Part shown: positions 1 to 11,285 of the stretch, one piece after another
Layout: every line of letters starts with the position of its first letter
Numbering within the stretch: the stretch's first letter is position 1
Origin: Maylandia zebra
Lineage: Eukaryota; Chordata; Actinopteri; Cichliformes; Cichlidae
Direction: 5' to 3'
NCBI RefSeq assembly: GCF_041146795.1
Contig: NC_135172.1
Coordinates: forward strand, 11,894,137-11,958,136
DNA: 64,000 nt
The notes under the pieces: model-generated
Told to the model about the DNA's origin: nothing
The model's database searches: none
What the model saw: the letters and a program-made list of their open reading frames with translations, nothing else
Translations under genes and position numbers: made by a program

Positions 1-936
1 TCAGCATTCAATACAATCCACCCCTCACAACTCATCAGGAAACTGACAGACCTGAGCATCAGTTCCCTCATCTGCAAATGGTTACTGGACTTCCTGACCA
101 ACCGCCCCCAACATGTCCGGCTGGATAACCACTGCTCATCTACCATCACAATGAACACCGGTGTACCACAAGGCTGTGTGATGAGCCCTTTCCTCTACTC
201 CCTCTTCACCCACGACTGCAGACCTGCTGATGGTTCCAACACCATCATTAAGTTTGCAGATGACACCACGGTGATTGGCCTCATCAGTGACAACGATGAG
301 GCCGCCTACAGGGAGGAGGTGGATCGTCTGGCTGAGTGGTGCGACACAAACAACCTGCTGCTTAACACCGAGAAGACCAAGGAGCTCATCGTGGACTACA
401 GGAGGAATGCTGACCCACATCCACCCATCCACATTAAGGGGACGGCTGTGGAGCGTGTGAGCAGCTTCAAGTTCCTGGGAGTCCACATCTCCGAGGATCT
501 CACCTGGACGACCAACTGCTCCAAGCTGGTCAAGAAGGCTCACCAGCGCCTCTTCTTCTTGAGGACTCTGAGGAAGAACCACCTGTCCTCAGACATCCTG
601 GTGAACTTCTATCGCTGCACCATCGAGAGCATCCTGACCAACTGTATAACAGTCTGGTACGGGAACTGCTCTGCCTCGGACCGGAAGGCGTTGCAGAGGG
701 TCGTGAAAACTGCCCAGCGCATCGCCGGAGCACCACTTCCTGCCATAAAGGACATCTACAGGAAGCGGTGTCTGAAAAGGGCTGGGAAAATCATCAAAGA
801 CCCCAGTCACCCATCACATGGACTCTTCACCCTCCTGCCCTCTGGGAGGCGCCACAGGAGCCTCCGGACTAAGACCACCAGGTACCGGAACAGCTACTTC
901 CCCACAGCTGTCAGACTCCTGAACTCTGCCTCCTGA
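1..936 (+). CDS. LINE reverse transcriptase, C-terminal part (L2/CR1/Rex1-like), cut by window start
   Basis: The frame is open from base 1 to a TGA at 934-936 (311 codons visible). It enters in the RT palm (SAFNTI), then shows the TPQG-like GVPQG block, the catalytic FADDTTV box (near 255-275), and the typical tail of fish Rex1/L2-type LINEs ending in RLLNSAS. It copies LINE RNA by target-primed reverse transcription. The endonuclease part lies outside the window. The same protein tail occurs in a different LINE at 23584-23922. No stop interrupts the visible part, so this copy could be young, but activity cannot be judged without the 5' half. The clade is inferred from general similarity, not from a search. 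Confidence 0.85.
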   Translation, partial: SAFNTIHPSQLIRKLTDLSISSLICKWLLDFLTNRPQHVRLDNHCSSTITMNTGVPQGCVMSPFLYSLFTHDCRPADGSNTIIKFADDTTVIGLISDNDEAAYREEVDRLAEWCDTNNLLLNTEKTKELIVDYRRNADPHPPIHIKGTAVERVSSFKFLGVHISEDLTWTTNCSKLVKKAHQRLFFLRTLRKNHLSSDILVNFYRCTIESILTNCITVWYGNCSASDRKALQRVVKTAQRIAGAPLPAIKDIYRKRCLKRAGKIIKDPSHPSHGLFTLLPSGRRHRSLRTKTTRYRNSYFPTAVRLLNSAS

Positions 937-1187
937 CATCTGACCCACGTTAAACTCATGCACTGAACATACACACCCCCACAATGGACAACTGTACCCT
1001 CAAACACACAATAATAACATGGAGTGAACCACCACTCACAACCACTAGCACTTTATATAGCCTCTGTAGAAACTATCTACACCCTCACTTATCTTAACTG
1101 CACTACTGTATAGCTCTGTGTAAATAATCATTCTGTACATTCAATAATCTTTAATCCTACAACTGTTTACAACTTGCATAGTTGCCG
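937..1187 (+). other. 3' untranslated region of the preceding LINE
   Basis: AT-rich sequence after the RT stop with no coding signal. It resembles the 3' UTR of the same LINE and runs into a second LINE-type 3' end without a clear A-tail between them. Confidence 0.5.
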
Positions 1188-1560
1188 GGGATTCCCATGA
1201 TGCATTGAGTTTTTCCTTTCCAGTCACCTTTCTCACTCACTATGCATTAATAGACCTCTCTGCATTGAATCATATCTGTTATTAACCTCTGTCTCTCTTC
1301 CACAGCATGTCTTTCTCCTGTTTTCCTTCTCTCACCCCAACCGGTCGCAGCAGATGGCCCCGCCCCTCCCTGAGCCTGGTTCTGCTGGAGGTTTCTTCCT
1401 GTTAAAAGGGAGTTTTTACTTCCCACTGTCGCCAAAGTGCTTGCTCATAAGGGGTCATATGATTGTTGGGTTTTTCTCTGTATCTATGAAGCACCTTGAG
1501 GTGACTTTTGTTGTGATTTGGCGCTATATAAATAAAATTGAATTGAATTGAATTGAATTA
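1188..1560 (+). mobile_element. LINE 3' end with GAATT repeat tail
   Basis: The segment has the familiar fish LINE 3' end: a block rich in 'GGTTTCTTCCTGTTAAAAGG', then GGCGCTATATAAATAAAATT, ending in tandem (TTGAA)n at about 1538-1559. The tail abuts exactly the first base of the duplicated block (1561). In copy 2 the same base is preceded by ordinary KIF1-like intron sequence. This means the LINE either inserted there in copy 1 or marks the duplication breakpoint. Confidence 0.75.
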
Positions 1561-1732
1561 TCTGAGGAAGAAGCAGAGTTGGTTTGTTTCCAGCTGAAAT
1601 CATCCAGGCTCAGGAATTTGAATCGATCCACATCATTTCTGCTTGAACTAGAGAACATGAGTGTCGACTTACATTTGGTCTGTGAGACACATGTCATAGT
1701 GACAGTATTTGGGTTAATATGGCATTACTCAC

Positions 1733-3056
1733 CCTGGTCGCATTTCTTCAATATCAGGCACCAAGTTCAGGAACTCGTTCTTTTGCAGCCCGCGCAAGGT
1801 AGGAGGTCTCCAGAGTGGGAACCATCGGGAAGTTTTCACAGTCTGAGCAGGAGGGACTGGAGGCACGTGAGCTGTTCTCAGGGGTCCTTTAACACAAATC
1901 ACACCAAGTTAGAATCAAATAGATAACCTGTCAATAACCGTTTGCAGATCGAGGTCAATGTTCCTAAAAATATGTTTACTTCTGGCCCATGGAGCCACAG
2001 CGCGAGTCCGAGAGAGAGGGGCAGGTAGAGGAAGGGGTGAGGGTGGCACTGCTGAAGCTCGTCACGGATGGATCACGTCCGATCGGTGAGATGAGAGAAA
2101 GCTGAAGTGAAACAACAGCAGGATGAGGTAGACGTCAATATAGGAACTCCCTGATGTGACACAGAAAGGCTATTTTTTTATTTCTTTGTATTATTTCTCA
2201 CCTTGCAGTCACTGATGCTGTTCACCAGCTGCTTGTATTCAGTATTGAAGGTGTGTGTCAGAAGGCGCAGGCACTACAACACAACAGGAACAAGACCGAT
2301 CAGCTCCGAGCAGAGAAGGAAGAAGGCAGCAACAAGAACGCCCACTAAGCCCACGTTTTTCTCACCTTGGTGGCCAGCTCCTTCTCACGCTTTCAAAGGT
2401 GGTGCTGGAGATCTGCGAGGAGACGGAGGTGGATGTGGACAGAGTGCCGGAGCTCACGCTGGGGGACAGAGACTCACTCAGGGACTTGGTGGTGGGAGCT
2501 GTTCCCACGGGAGCCGCCTCTCCCAGAAGGTGACGGGTCTTTTCCACCTGGACGAAAGATGGGGGCGAATGTGAGGTGGGGAGAAGAGGGGAGGTTAGTC
2601 ATGTAAAGTCTGTACTCTAAGAAAAAACTTTTTAGAATAGCACTTTGGTCTTTGAGCTGAAAAGTCATTTTTCCCTCAATGATATTAACGATATTACGAT
2701 ATTAGCTACGATATTAAACAGATTTATTTCTTTATGAATCTTTTAAGGCCCCACCTCCTGCAGCTGCTCCATCTTCTCCAGCTCCCACTGGTGCTCTAGG
2801 ATGAGGCTATCTCCTCTGGGCCTCCAGCCGGCCAGGTTCTCCTCTCCACGCACATAAGCCACTGATGTGTCCAGGACCTTCCTCCTCCTCCTCTGCATCC
2901 CTGCTCAGGACATGAGCCCTCATTAGGATGAAGCTCTCCACAGAATTATGATAAAACAGCTGCCGTTCTTTAAACATGTTTCATGGCCGCTCACCTGAGC
3001 TTCCAGTGTCAGACATCTTACACAAGCTCAGCTCGTAGATCCCAGTCACTCGGTTG
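1733..3056 (-). pseudogene. KIF1-like (kinesin-3) 3' exons, fragment of copy 1
   Basis: Five exons are readable on the minus strand: 3056-2995 (NRVTGIYELSLCKMSD), 2900-2755 ([20 protein letters not shown]), 2547-2366 (VEKTRH, then Ser/Thr-rich), 2273-2202 (CLRLLTHTFNTEYK) and 1886-1733 (LVPDIEEMRPG). These match the stalk-to-PH segment of KIF1A/KIF1B, anterograde motors for synaptic vesicle precursors. Introns keep GT/AG ends. The 182-bp exon has phase 0 on both sides, so it is one base short, and the REKELATK end is out of frame with its beginning; copy 2 shares this. The PH-domain exons expected next are absent in the window (LINE sequence instead). The motor domain is not present. Which paralogue this is remains open. 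Confidence 0.85.
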
Positions 3057-3879
3057 CTATAATGAAGCAGAAGTTTTGAACAAGGAAACTTTGTAACGAA
3101 ATGCCAACGACCGCCTGTCTGTTTTCAGGGCTGTATTTGAAGCCATGCTCCAATCAGGCAAAGTTTTAAGTGTTGCACATTTCGATGGGTTTCTTTCAGC
3201 TGACATAGTTTCCATTTGGGTCATGTGGTGTTAGATACCCCAGCGTGTGGTCATAGGGTGAAGAGCCCGGACGATTAGTGGGATTTTAGGTGTGGTGTAA
3301 AAATGACGCTGCAACTTTAAAAACGTTGTTGCTTTAAGGATTAACGTACAACCATACTTGGGCTGAGTTTGACACTGGTTCTCTTCAGTAATTAAAATAG
3401 CTTTAACACATGATAAGATCAAATGTCAGCTACACTGTGACAGTCGAGGGGCCACACTCAGATATATTTATTCGCTTGTTCTCTTTGTGTGATAAGAGTT
3501 TCCATCTGAATTTAACCCCTGTGTGGGGCTGATCTTTCATTTCATTTTATTTCAAGCTCAGATTCTTTGCCTTTGGCACATTTTCTGTGACGAGACTTCA
3601 AACCATTCCCACCGTCCTTATTAATCAACATGGTGAAGTGATTCTTCGCAAGGTGATGGGATAGGAAGAGTTTCAGAAAATGAGGCCTTTTGTCTTTATT
3701 GGAGAGGTCAGTGCAGACAGGACGGATGGGGGGAAGGCGAGGGGGGAATGACACACAGGAAACGGTGTTGGTCAGACCCAAAGACAGGCGTGGGCAGTGA
3801 GGACTCTCACCTTCAGACTCACTGTCTAATCAGTCTGACAGTGAGTCTGAAGACAGAGCAACCCAACACACGTTACTAT
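3057..3879. other. Non-coding spacer in duplicated block
   Basis: No exon, repeat or RNA gene recognised. The same sequence lies at 46574-47396 with almost no change. Confidence 0.5.
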
Positions 3880-4345
3880 GTTCATCATCATCATCATTGT
3901 TTATTTATATAGCACTTTAAAAACACACAAGGCTGACCAAACTGCTGAACAATAGAAACATAATAGATACCATAAGAATAATAAATACGATACAATAATA
4001 AACATAGCGAAAAACAATAAAATACAAGTCAGTCAACCACTGAGTCAAAAGCCAGTGAATAAAAATGCTTTTTCAATCTGGATTTAAAAACCAGCACTGA
4101 TGTCGATTGCCTAATGTGAAGAGGAAGATTATTCCAAAGCTTAGGAGCCACGATAGAGAACGCTCGGTCTCCTCTCAGTTTCAGCCGTGATTTGGGGACT
4201 GAGAGCAACAGCTGCTCAGCTGACCGGAGCGAACGAGTGGGGACATAGGGCTTCAGCAGGTGCCAGACCATTTAAAGATTTAAAAACCAATAAAAGAACT
4301 TTAAAATGAATCCTAAATTCAATTGGAAGCCAGTGCAGGGAGGCC
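3880..4345 (-). mobile_element. 5'-truncated LINE (L2-like) with GAT-type tail
   Basis: On the minus strand the frame 4271-4029 reads RT C-terminus (FSIVAPKLWNNLPLHIR), a hallmark of L2/CR1-type fish LINEs. It is followed by an AT-rich 3' UTR and a (GAT)n tail at about 3884-3900. Upstream to about 4345 the homology continues with stops. The copy in block 2 is at 47397-47862. Confidence 0.75.
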
Positions 4346-5236
4346 AAGAGTGATGTTATCACTAAGCAGGACATTAAATCAAATTAATGAGACACCAAAA
4401 CAAGAGCTGGAGCCCAAGACAGCCATGAAGTCACAGTGTACACAAATACACAAGAAACACAGAAACCAGCTGGGTGGATGTGGCTCGGGAACCTTCTGTT
4501 ACCTTGAACGTCGGTGTTTTGAACGCTGGCTGCTCCAGTCTGCTTGTATTTGTCCAAGATTTCCCCTCATATCTTGGTTATGGTTATTTTTTCTTTTATT
4601 AAACTGATCACACTCCTGTTCATGAATAGAAAAAAACCCCATCAGTGTATTTTCACTTAAACAAGCAGCTGTTTTTTTTGCATTAAAGTTATATAAAAAT
4701 GTAACAGTGCAAATTCCTCGCTGACAGTTTAACCAAAAGGCATTTCCAGTGGAAAGTAGCCGACATATTCTCAGCATAACCATGTATAATATCCACAAAA
4801 CCTGAGAAGGTTGGAGAGAAGGTAGGCGAACTCTGCTGGGATCTGCGTTTAACAAAGTGTCTAAAGACGAAACAAAGAAATCTTTCTGTAAATGTTCAGA
4901 TGCACAGACTGGACTGAAAAAGAGTGAAAAAGCAGCTAACGTCCAAAAATAAGAAAACTTTGAAAGAACTCCAAAAAAACCTGGAGAACTTTTGCTCAAA
5001 AAACAGTTTTGTTTTTTTTAAATTACAAGGCAATCTGACAAAATGTCATCAAATGAGACTCAAGACTTCTGCAGGTCTCTGCCATGACTCAATTTTTTTT
5101 TCTTAACAGCAGAAACAATTGTTCCTTTTTTACTTTGTTTCTATTTTCTCTTCTTGTTTTTATCTGTTGAACAACAAACAACATTCATGCTGATTCACAT
5201 AATATCCTGTCTCTAATCTCTGGGATTTCCTCGTAG
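4346..5236. other. Non-coding spacer, AT-rich
   Basis: No recognised gene. A 166-codon minus-strand open frame (4499-4999) is present in both copies, but it has no family features and no start or splice context that I can defend. The sequence may be intron of the CIP2A-like fragment that follows. Confidence 0.4.
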
Positions 5237-5533
5237 CTCTTTGATGCAAAGAACATCCATCAAACGCTCCAGCTTGTGCTCAACATCATCGTGAACGGTG
5301 AAGGTACTCTGACGAGAAAATACTCAGTCGACCTTTTGGTTGATTTGTTAAAGAACCCCAAAATAGCTGATTACCTAACAAGGTATGCAGATAATTCACA
5401 GCTCTTTTCCTGAATAGCTGCTTTAAAACTCTGCTGAAAGCCTTTGTCCATTTCCAGGTATCCCCACTTCTCGGCATGTGTGTCTCAAGTGTTAGGACTG
5501 CTGCATTGGAAAGACCCAGACCCTGCAGCCAAG
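5237..5533 (+). pseudogene. CIP2A-like fragment, two exons
   Basis: Exon 5237-5382 follows a TCGTAG acceptor and encodes [20 protein letters not shown]. Exon 5458-5533 follows TTCCAG and encodes the CVSQVLGLL region ending before GTGAGA. Spliced, they join in frame at an Arg codon. The sequence resembles the N-terminal armadillo-like region of CIP2A, the cellular inhibitor of PP2A. No further CIP2A exons are found upstream or downstream in the window, and the neighbouring exons on the opposite strand belong to LRRC31-like and KIF1-like genes, so this is an isolated gene piece rather than a working gene. The identification is from memory of the family and should be checked by search. Confidence 0.7.
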
Positions 5534-5680
5534 GTGAGAGACGACAAATATGATAACCCACACCAGCTGTGCTTAACTCTGTAAGTTCCCAGTATTCCCT
5601 GAAACCATCACGTGTGACACAGTTTACATCAGACGTGATGCAGCTGACGTCAACACTGACCTTCTTGTGGTAACAGAGAC

Positions 5681-7039
5681 TTAAAAAAATAATAATAAAG
5701 CAACAAAGTGGGTCGCTCTTTGACAGTAAATTCCAGTGCGGTCCGCTCCAATCTCCTCAGGCTGACTCTCTTCTAGGCTCTCCTGACTGTTCCCTTTACA
5801 TGTTGATGATGTGTCTTGTAAATCTGGATCCCTTTCCAGCAGGACGCTCCTCTTTTTCAGACAGTACCTCAGCTGCTCTCTCTCCTGACAGTCAGCTGTC
5901 CACCTCTGCATGGCCAGTCGAGCCAGCGCCGGCATTTGAGGCAGAGCTCGGAGCAGAGCGGGCAGCCAGGCTGAGCACGGAGCAGAGGTTGAAGGTCGCA
6001 AACTGACATCCACGTCTTCCAGAGAGCCCAGACCTCCTGCTGCAAACAGACTGCACCAACCGTTGTCTCCCACCAAGCTGTTGTAGGACAGATCCAGTGC
6101 ACGGAGTGAGGAGAGACAGCCCCGTCTGCACACGGCAGCTGCACAGAGGAAGAGGACCCATTGATAACTGATCACTTTATGCCTGTTCACTTTACTGTTT
6201 TGTTCGCAATGTTTCTGATGGAGACAAAAATAACACCGAATAGTTTCATTGTTTTGTTTTATACGACAGCTACAGATGCTGGCAGCATGAAATAAATGAA
6301 AGAAATATCAATTTCCTTCAGGCTTTACTTGTCTTAATATACATTTATGCAGCCTAATGATCCACTACAGACCAAAAAAGAAAAAGTATAATGTCATTGT
6401 GTGTTAGTTACCCAGATGTTGCATGTCATCAGTGGTGAGCTCGCAGCTGCAAAGACGGAGCTCGCTGACGACTGATGGCTGCAGAGCATCCAGCAGGAGC
6501 GCCAAGTGACCGCCAACCACTTTACACCAGGAAATATCCACCGTGCGCAGATAGGACACCGCCAGGGCTGATGCATAAACACAAAGTTTTCACCATTTCA
6601 GGCTAGAGGGTGGAAGAGGTATTCAGGGAGAATGACTTGAAGGAAAACTTCTATAAATAAACAAGTGTGTGTGTGTGTGTGTGTGTGTTACCCAGAGCAG
6701 TGAAGGACTCGTTGCTCATGTAGCAGCTGTTGAATGGCAGCCTCCTCATTTGTGTCGCAGGGAGGGCGGAGACCAGCAGGTGGACCACACCTCCCACTTC
6801 CTTATTGGATGACACATCAAGCTCGGTCAGTGCAGTGAGAGAGGGCAGCACCTGGACTGAAAAACAACGAGTCACATGACTGCTGCAGCGAGCATGCGAT
6901 TAGTGTCCGGCGTGTGAGATTGGTAGCAACTGACTCAGAGCCTCTAGATCATCTCGCGTGAGGCAACACAGGTGGAGGTCGAGTCTCTCCAGGTGTGTGA
7001 CGTGAGCCAGGTGAAAGGTGAGGCGGCTCAGTCCACCAG
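5681..7039 (-). pseudogene. LRRC31-like leucine-rich-repeat gene, 3' exons
   Basis: Four minus-strand exons with GT/AG borders: 7039-6935 (HLERLDLHLCCLTRDDLEAL), 6856-6692 (LTELDVSSNKEVGG), 6567-6412 (LRTVDISWCKVVGGHL) and 6125-5681 (LRALDLSYNSLVGDNGW, then LEDVDVSLRPS). The last block matches the conserved C-terminus of LRRC31, including the RLAMQRW stretch, so the repeats are of the ribonuclease-inhibitor type. The frame ends at 5681-5683. The N-terminal half is missing: upstream on the same strand come HECT exons of a different gene only about 140 bp away. In copy 2 a 15-codon in-frame deletion shortens the tail and an ERV splits the gene. I call it a fragment; a fused transcript with the HECT exons cannot be excluded. 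Confidence 0.8.
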
Positions 7040-7181
7040 CTAGAAGCAGCTTTACAGTATATTAATCAGAACAATGCTGCTCTCTAATGTATCTTGGTAA
7101 AGCGCAGAAAAATCTAATGTTTTATATGATACAGTGTGATTTCAGTAACATATCATAACGGAGGCTTCAGCAAGTACTTAC

Positions 7182-8596
7182 GAAGGAAATCTTTCCTCTG
7201 CTCTTCAGTTAGTTCATCAAATACCTCCCAAAACATCTGTATGGTGGGGTGGCGGTCATGATATCTCCAACCATAACTTGTGTTCTGAAAACAGTGAAAA
7301 TGACTGTTATAATCATAGAGTTTGTAAGGTCAGGCATACACTATGTTGCCAAAAGTATTCCCTAACACATCCAAATCATTCAATTAATGTGTTCCAATCA
7401 CTTCCATGGACACAGGTGTATTAGATCAAGCACCTAGGCATGCAGACTACTTCTACAAACATGTGTGAAAGGACGAGTCGCTCTCAGGAACTGAATGAAT
7501 TCCAGCATGGTAATGTGATAGGATGCACCAGTGCAACAAGTCCAGTCATGAAATTTCCTCGCTATTAAATATTCCATAGTCAGCTGTTAGTGATATTATA
7601 ACAAAGTGGAAGTAATTGGAAATGACAGCTAGTCAGCTGATGCTAAGGCTCATAGTGCACTTAAGTCACCAATATCTGCAGTCTGCTGTTGTTACAGATG
7701 TCCAAACTTCATTGGTTTCCATGGCTGAGCAGCTGCATCCCAGCCTTACACTGACAAACACAATGCAAAGCGTCAGATGGAGTGATTTAAGCATCTCAAC
7801 ACTGAACTCTAAAGCAGTGGAGATGTGTTTACTGGAGTGACGAATCACACTTCTCTGACTGGCAATCCGATGGATGTGTCAGGGTTTGGTGGTTGCCAGA
7901 AGTACTTGTCTGACTGCACTGTGCCAAGTGTAAAGTGTGGGCATGTGTGCACATGGCTGGGCACCAGTGCACAATACAAGGTCCATAAAGACATGGATGA
8001 GTGAGTTTGGTGTAGAAGAACTGGACTAGCCTGCACAGAGTCCTGACCTCAACCTGATAGAACATCTTTGGGATGAATTAGAGCAGCAACTGTGAGCCAG
8101 GCCTTCTCCTCCAACATCAGTGTCTGACACCATAAATGCACCTCTGGAAGAATAGTCAAAAAATTCCCATAAACACACCTAAACCTTGTGGAAAGCTTTC
8201 CCAGAAGAGTGGAAGCAGTTATAGCTGCGAAGGGTGGGCTGACTATTATATTATACTATCATACAAAAGTCTGGATTAAGACTGAGATGTGACTCAAGTT
8301 CATATTTGTGTTAAAGCAGCCGACTGAATGCTTTTGACAGTATGCAGTACACAGTTATTGTGCTACAGGACAGCTGTGAAACTACAGCCTGTGTCTGTTT
8401 GGCTGACTGTACCTGTTTGAACTTTTCCCAGTCATGCACGTCCTGGCCGACCAGCACTCCCTGCAGCTCCTCTGGTCGAAACAGCCTCACCAAATCCTGC
8501 TCACACACCAGGAAGAAGCCTCGCTTGAACTCCTGGAACAGACTCTCCACTGATGTGTTGAAGGCATGATTCACATAGGCCTCCACAAACTCCTTC
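7182..8596 (-). pseudogene. HECT-domain E3 ubiquitin ligase fragment, two exons
   Basis: Exon 8596-8413 encodes KEFVEAYVNHAFNTSVESLF and FKRGFFLVCEQDLVRLFRPEEL, the classic HECT N-lobe. Exon 7284-7182 encodes NTSYGWRYHDRHPTIQMFWE. These resemble HERC-type ligases, which pass ubiquitin from E2 through a C-lobe cysteine to substrate. The C-lobe exon with the catalytic cysteine is not found: the next exon on this strand (7039-6935) is LRRC31-like. A decayed Tc1 element fills the intron. Without the C-lobe no ligase activity is expected. Confidence 0.8.
7339..8347 (+). mobile_element. Decayed Tc1/mariner element
   Basis: The ends resemble the fish Tc1 repeat CACTATATTGCCAAAAGTATT in inverted orientation, with TA next to the right end. 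The interior keeps scattered transposase stretches (around 7640-8250) with many stops and internal deletions. It lies between two HECT exons in both copies (also 58435-59443), so it predates the duplication. Confidence 0.8.
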
Positions 8597-9537
8597 CTGT
8601 TTAGGAGGGAAAATGTTAAATTAGCAAACATTTCACAGAGACAAAGGTGCTGCAGATGAACCTCACAAACACTTCATGTTTTATATTTACCTCATATTAA
8701 GACCTACTAAGGACCTGATTGTTTTTAATTATGTCCTGATACATAAAACCTGAGAGCTCACATAACTGCATATGCTCAGAATAGACAGCACACATGGATA
8801 CAAATTACTGCCTTGCAGCAGCAATCTTCAGACCATCACTATGAGCTCCATACAAGGTTACACTGTTCCTGTTATTAACAGCAGGGGGCACTATCAGCCA
8901 CAGACTGGGAGCCAGATATGCTCTGCTGGTGCCTCATTGTTACAGAGGAAAGACTCTATAGTGAGAAACAGCTGAGGGGGAAACACTGATCTGGAAACGT
9001 CTGAGTGTTACAGAGGATATACATAGCACTGTGGTTCAGTGTCACACAATCACAAACAAATACAGCAAAGTACTAAAAAGGGTGTTGCCTCCAAAGATTG
9101 CTTTTACTGGTTTGGAGCTTAGGAGGCTTAATAACAACAGGCATGAATGAAGACAGATCAGAACAGCTGTTTGATCACAGCATCCAGTACCAACACAATC
9201 ATCCACACTCAAGAGCCTGTTGGCTTCAGAGTCAGCAGCTGAATGTCTAAAATATCAAATGTCATTTTTGGTCCATCAGCTACAGCATGAACTGCTTAAA
9301 GTGAGAAGCAGCCTGAAGCCCGACAGATTCATCTTTCCAGACTGAAAATATCTCAGAGTGAACCGAGTGGTGCGTTTTCAGGGTGATCTCACAAAGTCAA
9401 ATCCCTTTAATGATGTTCTGTCCTGTCTTCCTCTATCAAAAGCACACAAACACTATAAAACATTGTTTCGGTGCTTTGGGGTTTTGTTTTCTACACAGAG
9501 GTATAGCACGACTAGACCCTAAAGGCAGGCTGCTCAC
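8597..9537. other. Non-coding spacer
   Basis: No exon recognised between the HECT piece and the next KIF1-like exon. The sequence is conserved in copy 2 (59693-60633). Confidence 0.45.
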
Positions 9538-9622
9538 CTACAACCAGCTCACGAACATCTTTCCAATGGAGCTCGCTGCCCTTCTCGTGGATGAGGGTCA
9601 CTGTGATCCTCCGCTGGATCCC
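9538..9622 (-). pseudogene. Isolated KIF1-like exon
   Basis: The minus-strand exon is flanked by CTGCAG acceptor and GTGAGC donor and encodes [15 protein letters not shown] and KDVRELVVG, a conserved kinesin-3 segment N-terminal to the exons at 3056-1733. The order is collinear with KIF1, but the exons that should lie between are missing and the gap holds HECT, LRRC31-like and CIP2A-like pieces. This suggests that foreign material sits inside a degraded KIF1-like gene. Confidence 0.8.
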
Positions 9623-9769
9623 CTGCAGCAAACATAACAGGAGCTCAGGATCACAGTGAGCACAGCTAGAGCAACATTACGCTTTAAAAGAAGATATTCA
9701 ACTGTGTACAAAGGAAGCAGTTACCACTGTGTGAGTAATAAGGAAACAACATGTGCACCAATCCTGTAC

Positions 9770-9873
9770 CTGGGGAGCACTTGCTGAACCTTCTTGGTAC
9801 CAGCCAGGTGAGCGCTGATATCTGGACACTTCACAGCTCGAGAGCGCTCCATGAGGAGACGAGCATCCCAGCT
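9770..9873 (-). pseudogene. Glutathione synthetase exon fragment
   Basis: The single minus-strand exon (acceptor TTGCAG, donor GTACAG) encodes [18 protein letters not shown] and [13 protein letters not shown], which closely resembles an internal exon of eukaryotic glutathione synthetase (ATP-grasp enzyme joining glycine to gamma-glutamylcysteine). No other GSS exon is recognisable nearby. It is a stray exon in the mosaic block. Confidence 0.75.
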
Positions 9874-10738
9874 CTGCAATGGAAAACAGACAATGAATTC
9901 TCTGCTTTTTATCATTAGATGTATTTCTGTATTAAAAAATTCCGTTTATTGGGCCACTTTGTGCTAGAAGAATTTTTCCAGCATAAAATAGCCTCTATCA
10001 TTTCACTAACTAACTTATTTCACTGCTGCTAATGACGTTTCACAAACTGTCACAGGTTTTTTAGCTTCGTTCGTATAAACTTTCTTGTGGTTGAGATTCT
10101 CGAGAAAACAGCCAGCACACTGAGCAGCAGAGGGTGACAACAGTTGGTTTATAATACGCTGAGATTTGACAGACAGAGACAGAAGAATGAAGGAGAACAA
10201 CACAGAGTCACGCTATCAAGGAGAACCTGGACGGTAGATTCAGCAGTTTGGCTTGAAGCTTGCAAACTGTTTTAACTTGTTATGTCCGATTAAGTTTTCC
10301 TTCCAGGATGCTCGCCAGTTTTCTTTCACTTGTTTCCTGCCAGCAGAATGCATACACAGCTGCAGTAACTACACACAATGTTGCAGAAAACATGGAGCAG
10401 CAACAAACATGTGTTGGTCTCTAATCACCCATTCAAACTCACACAGCGACAGGTCTGTGGTCACTTATATCAGCCAATCAGGGCTAGACTTGGTGTTGCT
10501 TAGCAGGGAAAGAAATAAACTCAATGATAATGACGCTCCAGTTTCTCATGAATACGAATCACTTTAAGCAAGTCTGCAGGTTTCATTTAGTGTTTTTAAC
10601 TAAACTCTTTGATGTAATCATTCTGAGTGCAAATCAAAAGTTGGACCTGTTCAGAAGTGTAGTTGTCGGGCATGTAACCGTTCCTGAAACACGCCACAGT
10701 TTGCCGTCCCTGAAGTGAAAGTGACACAAAAGACACAA
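9874..10738. other. Non-coding spacer
   Basis: No gene recognised. Short open frames on both strands are not supported by splice sites or families. Confidence 0.45.
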
Positions 10739-11187
10739 TCCATGTCGACACACAGCGACCTCCATCTCCTCTTCATCCAGTTTGGAGGCCTTCCTTGAAG
10801 TCTCTCGTGCTGCTGTCCACTGGGAATCCCCACATGTGCCTCTTCCCCGTGTCTACGACATGTAACAAATATAATAAAATAGCAAGAAATTATAAAGTAA
10901 ATGACAAGATTTTCCATTTACTCTAATTTAACAGTAGTCATCTTGCAGAAGACAGTCGTTTGGTTACTATAGTAAAAACTATTATGTCACACAAACACAA
11001 ACACAAAGAACATCAACAATGAGCACCTTTCTTTTTGCTGAAAGTGATATAGCTTTCTGTTACCATCAACTGAAACCGCCAACATTTCAGGTGTGCATGC
11101 TGGGCAGCTGAAGCTGACATCACAGCACAGCTGCTCTTCCTCATCAAGAAAGCTGTGCTGCAGTGCATCGCTTTTGGCACGCCCAGT
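10739..11187 (-). pseudogene. KDZ-type transposase fragment, two exons
   Basis: Exon 11187-11027 encodes CPACTPEMLAVSVDGNRKLY. Exon 10852-10739 encodes GRGTCGDSQWTAARETS, then KLDEEEMEVAVCRHG. This order and these motifs are typical of the Kyakuja/Dileera/Zisupton (KDZ) transposase family found in fish, where DGNRKLYRF precedes the CRHG block. The downstream catalytic part is missing, so the piece is dead. It is either the remnant of a KDZ element or another captured exon pair. Confidence 0.7.
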
Positions 11188-11285
11188 CTGTATGTACAGA
11201 AACATAACAGAGGAGTAAATATTTGCATCTGCTTATTGAAAAACAATATCAAAGAAATACTTCACTCAGCCTTCCCCCACACTTG

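Noticed and set aside
4499..4999. 166-codon minus-strand frame present in both copies
   Set aside because: Conservation is explained by recent duplication; no domain, splice or start support.
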